A stretch of DNA of 15,822 bases. Origin: an uncultured Paracoccaceae bacterium. Its GTDB lineage: Bacteria; Pseudomonadota; Alphaproteobacteria; Rhodobacterales; Rhodobacteraceae. The translations under genes were made by a program, and so were the position numbers. The stretch spans positions 1 to 15,822 of the forward strand of contig CALFYQ010000346.1 of assembly GCA_937952085.1 (NCBI GenBank), given 5' to 3'. Each line of letters begins with the position of its first letter. Position 1 is the first letter of the stretch. This document shows positions 9,155 to 15,148 of this stretch, one piece after another. The notes below the pieces were generated by a model. It worked only from the letters and a program-made list of their open reading frames with translations, was not told the origin of the DNA and made no database searches.

Positions 9155-9586
9155 ATGACCCAGGCCGCAAAGGCTGGAGACAAGCTGCGCATTCACTATA
9201 CCGGCCGCCTCGAAGACGGCTCCGTCTTCGACAAGTCCGAGGGGCGCGGCCCGCTCGAATTCACCGCCGGCGGCGGCGAGGTGATCCCGGGCTTCGACCG
9301 CGGCGTGATCGGCATGGCCGTCGGCGAGAGCCGCACCCTCACCGTCCCGCCCGAGGAGGCCTACGGCCCGCGGGACCCGAACCGGGTGCAAAGCGTGCCC
9401 CGCAACGCGCTGCCCGCCGACATCCCGACCGAGCCGGGCACGCAGCTCAACCTCCAGACGCAGGACGGCCAGGTCATCATGGTCGCCGTCGTGAGCGCAA
9501 GCGACGCCGAGATCGAGCTCGACGCCAACCACCCGCTCGCCGGCCAGACGCTGACCTTCGACGTGACCCTCGTCGAGATCGCCTGA
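9155..9586 (+). CDS. FKBP-type peptidyl-prolyl cis-trans isomerase, SlyD-like
   Basis: A 143-aa cytoplasmic folding enzyme that isomerises Xaa-Pro bonds and probably acts as a chaperone. The FKBP half-domain starts DKLRIHYTGRLEDGSVFDKS and continues with PLEFTAGGGEVIPGFDRGVI and PPEEAYG. The inserted flap domain (about 75-125) and the closing strand with DANHPLAGQTLTFDV match the SlyD architecture (NHxLAGxxLxFxV). The Cys/His-rich metal-binding tail of E. coli SlyD is absent; the protein ends soon after the fold (VTLVEIA), as in many SlyD-like proteins. There is no signal peptide. The start is ATG 9155, with AGGA at 9144-9147. An upstream in-frame TTG at 9047 would add 36 residues with no family resemblance and is rejected. 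The gene converges on phoX, with 51 nt between the stops. Confidence 0.9.
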   Translation: MTQAAKAGDKLRIHYTGRLEDGSVFDKSEGRGPLEFTAGGGEVIPGFDRGVIGMAVGESRTLTVPPEEAYGPRDPNRVQSVPRNALPADIPTEPGTQLNLQTQDGQVIMVAVVSASDAEIELDANHPLAGQTLTFDVTLVEIA

Positions 9587-9593
9587 ACGGAAA

Positions 9594-9615
9594 GCGCCGC
9601 CCCGGAGGGCGGCGC
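9594..9615. terminator. Convergent-gene terminator hairpin between the FKBP gene and phoX
   Basis: GCGCCGCCC-CGGA-GGGCGGCGC is a perfect 9-bp GC stem with a 4-nt loop, 8 nt after the FKBP stop and 23 nt after the phoX stop. Read leftward it is followed by TTTCC, giving phoX a short U-run. Read rightward there is no T-tract. It probably serves both genes. Confidence 0.7.
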
Positions 9616-9637
9616 ACGACGCTCCGAACGGCGCGGA

Positions 9638-11521
9638 TCAGCCGACCAGCGCGCCGTCGACCCTGGTGATCGCGACGATCGCCGACCGCGGCGTGGCGTC
9701 GCCGCCCTCCGGCCAATGGCTGTCGCTGCCCTCCTCGCCCGGATGCTGCACGCCGACGAACATCGTCGAGCGGTCCGGGCTCCAGGTGAGGCCGGTGATC
9801 TCGCACCCGTTCGGCCCGGTGAGGAAACGGCGGATCTCGCCGGTCGTCGGGTCGGCGGCGAGCATCTGGTTGTTACCCTGCCCCGCGAAATCGCCTTCGT
9901 TGGAGTAGGAGCCGTCGGTCTGGATCCAGAGCAGGCCGGTCGAATCGAAGGCCAGTCCGTCGGGCGAGTTGAACATGTTGTCGGCGTTGACGTTCGCCGA
10001 GCCCGCATAGGCGTCCTGGTGAACCGTCGGGTTGCCGGCGATCACGAAGAGGTCCCAGCGGAAGGTCTCGGCCGCATGGTCGCCGCCTTCCGGATGGAGC
10101 CGGACGATCTGGCCGTAATTGTTCTTCCCGCGCGGATTGGGCCCGCCGACGACCTGCTCGACGCCGCCCGAGTTCTTCTTCTCGCCGCGGTTCCTGTTGT
10201 TGGTGAGCGAGACATAGACCTCGGGCGCACGGGGGTTGGCGGCGACCCATTCCGGCCGGTCCATCGTCGTCGCGCCGACCTTGTCGCCCGCCATGCGGGC
10301 GTGGATCAGCACTTCGGCGAGGGAGGCCATGCCGGTCGTCTCCGGCGTGAGGGCGAGCCAGACCCCCGTGCCGTCATCGGCGAACTTCGCGGCGTAGAGC
10401 ACGCCGTCGTTCATCAGCGCGTCGGTGTCGACGCCCGGCGCGTAAACGCCGTTCGAAACGTAGCGATAGAGATACTCGCCCCGCTCGTCGTCGCCGAGAT
10501 AGGTGACGACATGGCCCGCCGGGCTCAGAACCGTCTCCGCGTTCTCGTGCTTGAAGCGGCCGAGCGCGGTGCGCTTCTTCGGGGTCGAGGCGGGGTCGGC
10601 GGGGTCCACCTCGACGATCCAGCCGCAGCGATTGGGCTCGTTCGGCTCCTTCGAGATGTCGAAGCGGGCGTCCACCTTCGCCCAGCCATAGCCCCAGTCC
10701 TTGGCCGAGACGCCATACCGCTTCAGCGCCGCGTCCGGCTCATGCGCCTCGTCCGGCGCGGAGAAGTAGCCGTTGAAATTCTCCTCGCAGGTCAGGTAGG
10801 TGCCCCACGGGGTCTTGGAAGAGCCGCAATTGTTCCACGTTCCGAGGGACTTGGCGCCCGTCGGGTCGGCGGCGGTCTTCATCAGGTCGTGGCCGGCGGC
10901 GGGGCCGGTGATCTCCATCTCGGTCTGCGGCGTCACGCGGCGGTTGAACTTGCTGTCCGTCACCACCTTCCAGGCCGAGCCGTCATGGGCGATTTCGACG
11001 AAGGAGAGGCCATGCGCATACATGCCCTTCCAGATGTCGTCGTCGTTCGCCGCCTTCCCCTCGGGCCGGGTGCCCCAGATGATCTCCGTGTTCGTGTATT
11101 CGTTGTTGACCGCGAGGATGACATGCTCCCCGGTCTGGAAAACGTGCATGCCGTCGGTGTTGTCGCCGAACGTGATCTTCTGGCTCTCGGCGGTGCCGCG
11201 GGTGGCGTGGTCGAAGGCCGGGCCGGAGGCCGAGATCGGGTCGCCCCAGCGGATCAGGATGTCGGCGCGATAGCCCTCGGGCACGATGAGCTTGTCCGCC
11301 GTCGAGGTCGGGATCGCCTCGAACGCGAAGCGGGAGGAGGCCGCCTGGGCCTTCGGCGCCATGCCGCCGCCCACCGCCGCCACCGCGCCGAGCGCCGCGG
11401 CGCCGCCGAGGAAGCCGCGGCGGCTCAGCGCGCGCTCGACAACGTCGTCGAATTCGCAGCGCTCGGGTTTCGGATTGATCAGCTCGTCATGCTCGTCAAA
11501 GCTGAGCTTCTTGTCCGTCAT
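9638..11521 (-). CDS. phoX: Tat-exported PhoX-family alkaline phosphatase (DUF839)
   Basis: A 627-aa periplasmic phosphatase that releases phosphate from organic monoesters; the family uses Ca and Fe. The N-terminus has the twin-arginine motif SRRGFLGG (S33-R34-R35-G36-F37-L38), a hydrophobic run and a likely AQA cleavage site at residue 60. The first 30 residues form an acidic pre-Tat extension typical of PhoX. The mature protein shows family segments: NNEYTNTE at 139-146, WNNCGSSKTPWGTYLTCEE at 229-247 (cysteines 232 and 245), CGWIVEVDP and the GRFKHENA segment. The C-terminal part is beta-propeller-like (PDGLAFDSTGLLWIQTDGSY). The start is ATG 11521-11519, with GGGAG upstream. An extension to 11701 lacks a ribosome binding site and resembles non-coding DNA. 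A Pho-box-like repeat lies 77 bp upstream, which suggests induction by phosphate starvation. Some DUF839 proteins are not proven phosphatases. Confidence 0.9.
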   Translation of the reverse strand: MTDKKLSFDEHDELINPKPERCEFDDVVERALSRRGFLGGAAALGAVAAVGGGMAPKAQAASSRFAFEAIPTSTADKLIVPEGYRADILIRWGDPISASGPAFDHATRGTAESQKITFGDNTDGMHVFQTGEHVILAVNNEYTNTEIIWGTRPEGKAANDDDIWKGMYAHGLSFVEIAHDGSAWKVVTDSKFNRRVTPQTEMEITGPAAGHDLMKTAADPTGAKSLGTWNNCGSSKTPWGTYLTCEENFNGYFSAPDEAHEPDAALKRYGVSAKDWGYGWAKVDARFDISKEPNEPNRCGWIVEVDPADPASTPKKRTALGRFKHENAETVLSPAGHVVTYLGDDERGEYLYRYVSNGVYAPGVDTDALMNDGVLYAAKFADDGTGVWLALTPETTGMASLAEVLIHARMAGDKVGATTMDRPEWVAANPRAPEVYVSLTNNRNRGEKKNSGGVEQVVGGPNPRGKNNYGQIVRLHPEGGDHAAETFRWDLFVIAGNPTVHQDAYAGSANVNADNMFNSPDGLAFDSTGLLWIQTDGSYSNEGDFAGQGNNQMLAADPTTGEIRRFLTGPNGCEITGLTWSPDRSTMFVGVQHPGEEGSDSHWPEGGDATPRSAIVAITRVDGALVG

Positions 11522-11597
11522 GAGGCGTACTCCCTGGGTTCGGACCTCGGTGCGCCGGCGAAGGGCCGTCGCGACGCGACGCGCGTAGCATCGCTCC

Positions 11598-11615
11598 GTG
11601 ACGGTCCGGCGACAC
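11598..11615 (-). promoter_or_regulatory. Putative Pho box (PhoB-binding site) upstream of phoX
   Basis: On the phoX strand this reads GTGTCGC-CGGA-CCGTCAC: two GTC-centred half-sites 11 bp apart, in the 7-4-7 layout of the Pho box. By eye it matches 11 of 18 positions of CTGTCATAAAACTGTCAC. It ends 76 bp before the phoX start codon. The expected -10 region has only the weak TGCTAC (complement of 11585-11590). The gene's function makes the match more credible than the score alone. Confidence 0.45.
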
Positions 11616-11621
11616 TCGGGC

Positions 11622-11630
11622 CTGTTATTC
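11622..11630 (+). promoter_or_regulatory. Candidate -10 region for the FAD monooxygenase gene
   Basis: CTGTTATTC contains TGTTAT (11623-11628), one of the few AT-rich hexamers in the divergent gap. A GTGACG at 11598-11603 could be a -35, but the 19-bp spacing is long. Transcription would then start near 11635, inside the adjacent inverted repeat. The same 9-mer occurs at 9033-9041 before the FKBP gene. Confidence 0.3.
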
Positions 11631-11645
11631 GTTGCACCTGCAACG
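11630..11645. promoter_or_regulatory. Perfect inverted repeat, candidate operator in the phoX-monooxygenase divergent gap
   Basis: CGTTGCA-CC-TGCAACG has perfect 7-bp arms with a 2-bp centre. It abuts the possible -10 element TGTTAT on the right-hand side and lies 77 bp upstream of the monooxygenase start, a typical place for a repressor to block transcription. No regulator gene is present in the window. As RNA the 2-nt loop would be too tight, which favours a DNA-binding site. Confidence 0.5.
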
Positions 11646-11721
11646 ATCTTCGGCCACCATCGCCGCGCCGCGATTCCACGCGCGAAGCGCACGGCGATCA
11701 AGAAAAAACAGCGGGAGCGAG

Positions 11722-13284
11722 ATGCGCTACGCCTACGAGGAATTCCCCTACGAGACGCCGCCGCCGCTCCGGGGCGCGGCGGAGGGTCGCAAGCCGGCGG
11801 TGATCGTCGGCGCCGGCCCGGTCGGCCTCGCCCTCGCCATCGATCTGGCGACGCGCGGCGTCCCGACCGTGGTGCTCGACGACAACAACGTCGTCTCCGT
11901 CGGCTCCCGCGCGATCTGCTGGGCGAAGCGGACGCTGGAGATCTTCGACCGGCTCGGCGTCGGCGAGCGGATGGTGGCGAAGGGCGTCACCTGGAAGATC
12001 GGGCGGACGCGGCACCGCGACCGGGAGGTGTTCCAGTTCGACCTCCTGCCGGAGGACGGGCACAAGGCGCCAGCCTTCATCAACCTCCAGCAATACCATG
12101 TCGAGCAATACCTCGTGGAGCGGTGCCGGGACTTTCCGGCGCTGATCGACCTCCGGTTCCGGAACCGGGTGACGGCGGTGGAGCGTTTCGGCGCCCACGC
12201 CGCGGCGACGGTGGAGACGCCGGACGGCGCCTACCGGATCGAGGCGGACTGGCTTCTCGCCTGCGACGGGGCCGGCAGCCCGATCCGCCGCATGATGGGG
12301 CTCGACTTCGCCGGCGAGCTCTTCGAGGAGCGGTTCCTGATCGCCGATATCGAGATGAAGGCCGACTTCCCGCCGGAGCGCTGGTTCTGGTTCGAGCCGC
12401 CCTTCCACAACGGCCAGTCCGCCCTCCTCCACAAGCAGCCGGACGACATCTGGCGGATCGACCTCCAACTCGGCTGGGACGCCGACCCGGACGTGGAGAA
12501 GCGGCCCGAGAACGTCATCCCCCGCATCCGCAAGATCGTCGGCGACCGCCCGTTCGAGATCGACTGGGTCTCGGTCTACACCTTCCAATGCCGGCGGCTG
12601 GAGCGGTTCGTCCACGGCCGCGTCGTCTTCGTCGGGGACAGTGCGCACATCGTCTCGCCCTTCGGGGCGCGGGGCGGCAATGGCGGCATCCAGGACGTCG
12701 ACAACCTCGGCTGGAAGCTCGCCGCCGTCCTCGCCGGGGAGGCCGGGCCGGCGCTGATCGAAAGCTATGACGCCGAGCGCCGCCACGGCGCAGACGAGAA
12801 CATCCTCAACTCCGCCCGCGCCACCAAGTTCATGACCCCGGCGGAGGGCGCCGAGCGGCGCTACCGCGACGCGGTTCTGGCCCTCGCCGGCCATGCGCCG
12901 TTCGCGCGGCGGATGGTGAATTCGGGGCGGCTTTCGCTCCCCTGCGCCTATCCGCCCTCCCCCTTCATCGGGCCGGACGACCCGGCGCTCCCCGTCGCCT
13001 CCGCGCCCGGCCGGCCCTGCCCGGATGCGCCAGTCGAAGGCGGCTGGCTGCTGGAGCGGCTCCGGAACGGCTTCACGGTGCTCGGCCTCGGCGCGGAGCC
13101 GCCGGAAGTTCCGGGCGCCGCTCGGCTCCGGCTCGAACCCGGCCCGCATCTCCGCGCCCGCTATCTCGGCGAGGCGCCTTCGGCGATCTACCTGATCCGG
13201 CCGGACCAGCATGTCGCCGCCCGCTGGCGGGAGGCGGGGGCCGAGGCCGTCGCCGCCGCGCTCCGCGCCGCGAAGGGAGCCTGA
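11722..13284 (+). CDS. FAD-dependent aromatic-ring monooxygenase (group A, MhpA/PheA-like)
   Basis: A 520-aa NAD(P)H- and FAD-dependent hydroxylase, probably acting on an aromatic acid or phenol; the substrate cannot be read. The Rossmann FAD motif is VIVGAGPVGLALAIDLA (27-43, GAGPVG at 30-35). A DG motif is at D182-G183 (CDGAGSPIRR). The second FAD motif is GDSAH at 305-309, followed by the SPFGARGGNGGIQDVDNLGW signature that binds flavin phosphate. The C-terminal region (about 435-520, ending YLIRPDQHVAARWREAG) looks like the thioredoxin-fold tail of phenol and 3-(3-hydroxyphenyl)propionate hydroxylases. The start is ATG 11722 with GGGAG at 11713-11717; the spacing is short. One base separates its stop from the DUF2783 start, so the two are almost certainly one operon. 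It is divergent from phoX and has an inverted-repeat operator candidate upstream. Confidence 0.92.
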   Translation: MRYAYEEFPYETPPPLRGAAEGRKPAVIVGAGPVGLALAIDLATRGVPTVVLDDNNVVSVGSRAICWAKRTLEIFDRLGVGERMVAKGVTWKIGRTRHRDREVFQFDLLPEDGHKAPAFINLQQYHVEQYLVERCRDFPALIDLRFRNRVTAVERFGAHAAATVETPDGAYRIEADWLLACDGAGSPIRRMMGLDFAGELFEERFLIADIEMKADFPPERWFWFEPPFHNGQSALLHKQPDDIWRIDLQLGWDADPDVEKRPENVIPRIRKIVGDRPFEIDWVSVYTFQCRRLERFVHGRVVFVGDSAHIVSPFGARGGNGGIQDVDNLGWKLAAVLAGEAGPALIESYDAERRHGADENILNSARATKFMTPAEGAERRYRDAVLALAGHAPFARRMVNSGRLSLPCAYPPSPFIGPDDPALPVASAPGRPCPDAPVEGGWLLERLRNGFTVLGLGAEPPEVPGAARLRLEPGPHLRARYLGEAPSAIYLIRPDQHVAARWREAGAEAVAAALRAAKGA

Positions 13285-13285
13285 G

Positions 13286-13489
13286 ATGGCCAAGCTGATC
13301 CGCGAGCCGAACCTGCCCGACCAGGACGGGTTCTACGCCGAGCTTCTCGTCGCGCATCGCGGCCTCTCCGAAGCGGAGAGCCATGCGCTCGACGCCCGGT
13401 TGGTGCTGATCCTCGCCAACCATGTCGGCGACCGGGAGGCGCTCCGCGAGGCGCTCGCGCTGGCGCGGGAGGCCGGGGCGGACGGGTGA
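13286..13489 (+). CDS. DUF2783 domain-containing small protein
   Basis: A 67-aa acidic, soluble, probably helical protein with no signal peptide or membrane helix. The pattern QDGFYAELLVAHRGLSEAES then LDARLVLILANHVGDREALR matches my recollection of the DUF2783 family, which is commonly encoded next to FAD-dependent oxidoreductases like the one immediately upstream. The start is ATG 13286, one base after the monooxygenase stop (TGAGATG), with AAGGGAG at 13273-13279. Its function is unknown; a stabilising or regulatory partner of the monooxygenase is inference from adjacency. The stop codon lies inside a strong palindrome (13488-13504). Confidence 0.88.
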   Translation: MAKLIREPNLPDQDGFYAELLVAHRGLSEAESHALDARLVLILANHVGDREALREALALAREAGADG

Positions 13490-13504
13490 TTTCACGGTGA
13501 AATC
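13488..13504. promoter_or_regulatory. Perfect 17-bp palindrome overlapping the DUF2783 stop codon
   Basis: GATTTCAC-G-GTGAAATC has perfect 8-bp arms around one central base and starts inside the TGA stop of the DUF2783 gene. It is unusually AT-rich for this genome. A one-base loop makes it a poor RNA terminator, and no T-tract follows, so a dimeric DNA-binding protein site is more likely. It borders the AT-rich stretch 13500-13545 in the convergent gap 13490-13663. I see no gene it would clearly control. Confidence 0.5.
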
Positions 13505-13529
13505 GAAACTATCCGACTGGGATGTCTAG

Positions 13530-13563
13530 ATAAAATGATTAATGCGCCGCGGGGGAGCGGCGC
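13530..13563 (-). terminator. Rho-independent-like terminator of the leftward SDR-amidohydrolase-MmcQ operon
   Basis: Read leftward, the stem GCGCCGC / GCGGCGC (13544-13563, loop TCCCCC) is followed by ATTAATCATTTTAT, an AT-rich tail with a run of Ts. It lies 101 nt past the MmcQ stop. The 7-bp stem is fully GC. The convergent gap 13490-13663 otherwise holds the palindrome at 13488-13504 and no credible gene. Confidence 0.55.
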
Positions 13564-13663
13564 GGGAAGGTCGCCCGGACCGGGAGGAATGTATAGGGCG
13601 CCACGTCATTCCGGACGCCGTCCTTTGCCTCGCGGGGAAAGCGGGGCTGCGGTCGGACCGCTC

Positions 13664-14011
13664 TCAGAGCCCGAGCGCCGCCGTTTGCGCCCGTGTCAGC
13701 TTCGCTGACGCCAGCGCATGGCTCGCGCCGATCATGTCGGCGAGTTCGCCATCCGTCATCGCGCCCGGCGCGATCATCAGCCAGCCGGCGCGGCCGAGAT
13801 AGGGGGCGGGGCGCACGCCCTCGGCGCCGCGCCAGATCTCCCGCGCCATCCCGGTCGGCTTCAGCACCACGCCGGCGCCCTGCCGGCCCCAGTCCGCCTC
13901 GATGGCGAAGACCTTGCCGCCGACCTTCCAGACCGAGGACCCGCCCCACTGGATCACGTTCGCCGCCGCCGGCAGCGCGGAGCAGATCCGGTCGAACTCC
14001 GCCCGCGTCAC
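13664..14011 (-). CDS. MmcQ/YjbR family protein
   Basis: A 115-aa cytoplasmic protein beginning VTRAEFDRICSALPAAAN. Features of the MmcQ/YjbR (CyaY-like fold) family are visible: an N-terminal helix, WGGSSVWKVGGKVFAI near residue 25, an ADWGRQGAGVVLK strand, then PAPYLGRAGWLMIA and a C-terminal helical segment (GELADMIGASHALASAKLT). Family members are often called DNA-binding from fold similarity, but their biochemical role is not established. The start is GTG (14011-14009), sharing GTGA with the stop of the amidohydrolase, a classic 4-nt overlap that indicates coupled translation. It is the last gene of the leftward operon. Confidence 0.85.
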   Translation of the reverse strand: MTRAEFDRICSALPAAANVIQWGGSSVWKVGGKVFAIEADWGRQGAGVVLKPTGMAREIWRGAEGVRPAPYLGRAGWLMIAPGAMTDGELADMIGASHALASAKLTRAQTAALGL

Positions 14012-15138
14012 GAAGGATCGAGCCAGCGCCCGCCAAGCACGGTTCCGCGCACGAAGAGCCGCTCCTTCGCCTTCACCGTCTCGCCGACCACGTCGGTCAG
14101 GTCGAACGACCCGGCCTCGAGCGATAGCACCGCGGCGTCCCCCGCCGCGCCGGGGGCGAGGCGGCCGAGATCGGCGCGGCGGAGCGCCTTGGCCGGCTCG
14201 ACCGTGGAGCGGCGGATCACCTCTTCGAGCCCCATGCCGATGGCGAGGAACTTCGACATCGTCGTCTGCATGTCGAAGGCCGGGCCATGGATGCAGAGCG
14301 CGTGAACGTCGGTCGAGATCACGTCGGGCGGGAATCCGGCGGCGAGCATGCCCCGCGCCGTCTCGAAGGCGAAGGAGCCCTTGCCGTGGCCGATGTCGAA
14401 GAGGACGCCCCGTTCCCGCGCCGCGATCACCTCGGGCCGCGGCCGCCCGTCCGGCCCGAGCGGGCTGTTCGGGAAGGGGCGGAAGCAATGGGTGAGCACG
14501 TCGCCGGGCCGGAGCGCGGAGACAAGCTCCGCATAGGGCGGCGGCGGCTCGTCGATATGGACCATGAGCGGCAGCTTCGTCCGCTCCGCCACGTCGAGCG
14601 CGTAGCGGAACGGGTTCATCCCCTGCGAGCCGGAGGCGTGCCGGCCGAGCCGCACCTTGATCCCGACCACCACGTCGCGGTTGGCGTCCGCGACTTCGGC
14701 GGCCGTCCAGGGGTCCATCAGGCGGATGTCCTCGCTCTCCCCCACCATCACCCGGTTGGAGAACCCGAAGATCCCGGCGTGGCTGACATGGAGATAGGCG
14801 AGGATGCGCGCCGCGGCGGGCTCGATGACGTGCTTGCGGAAGCCCACGAAGTTGCCCGGCCCGGCGGAGCCGGCGTCCACCTGCGTCGTCGCCGCGCTGG
14901 CCCGGCAGTACTCGTCCGGGTCGATGCCGAGCGAGGTGCCGCCCCAGTAGACATGGGTGTGAAGGTCGATGAGGCCGGGCGCGACGATGCGGCCCGCCAC
15001 GTCCCGCACCTCCTTCGCCGGGCCGAGATCGGCGCCGATTGCGGCGACGCGGCCGCCGGCGAAGGCGACATCCGCCACCCCATCGCGGCCCGAGGCCGGG
15101 TCGATCACCCGGCCGCCTTTCAGGATCAGGTCGTGCAC
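14008..15138 (-). CDS. Amidohydrolase/deacetylase family metallohydrolase (COG3964-like)
   Basis: A 376-aa TIM-barrel metal-dependent hydrolase of the amidohydrolase superfamily. Metal and catalytic residues visible are H60 and H62 in DLHTHVYWGG, K161 in GIKVRLGRH as the likely carboxylated lysine, H194 in MVHIDEPP, H217 in LTHCF and D277 in STDVHA. The HTHVYWGGTSLG region and the FDIGHGKGSFAFETA segment are typical of the COG3964 group, which is often annotated as dihydroorotase or adenine deaminase; members I recall being tested hydrolysed esters of alpha-hydroxy acids. The substrate here is unknown. The start is GTG 15138-15136 (MHDLILKGGRVIDP), 10 nt after the SDR stop with GAGGG upstream. 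An ATG at 15171 would overlap the SDR gene by 23 nt and has no ribosome binding site. The stop overlaps the MmcQ start. Confidence 0.88.
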   Translation of the reverse strand: MHDLILKGGRVIDPASGRDGVADVAFAGGRVAAIGADLGPAKEVRDVAGRIVAPGLIDLHTHVYWGGTSLGIDPDEYCRASAATTQVDAGSAGPGNFVGFRKHVIEPAAARILAYLHVSHAGIFGFSNRVMVGESEDIRLMDPWTAAEVADANRDVVVGIKVRLGRHASGSQGMNPFRYALDVAERTKLPLMVHIDEPPPPYAELVSALRPGDVLTHCFRPFPNSPLGPDGRPRPEVIAARERGVLFDIGHGKGSFAFETARGMLAAGFPPDVISTDVHALCIHGPAFDMQTTMSKFLAIGMGLEEVIRRSTVEPAKALRRADLGRLAPGAAGDAAVLSLEAGSFDLTDVVGETVKAKERLFVRGTVLGGRWLDPS

Positions 15139-15148
15139 GGCCCCGCCC

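Noticed and set aside
11522..11701. N-terminal extension of PhoX to an upstream ATG at 11701
   Set aside because: It would put 60 residues ahead of the pre-Tat region, cross the putative Pho box and inverted repeat, and lacks a ribosome binding site.
9716..11803. About 695-codon open frame on the + strand across phoX
   Set aside because: It is antisense to phoX, whose Tat signal and family motifs are clear. The frame has no recognisable domain and runs across the divergent promoter region.
13534..13710. Short rightward frame starting ATGATTAATGCG in the convergent gap
   Set aside because: No ribosome binding site, a Pro/Arg/Gly-rich product with no pattern, and its end runs antisense into the MmcQ gene.
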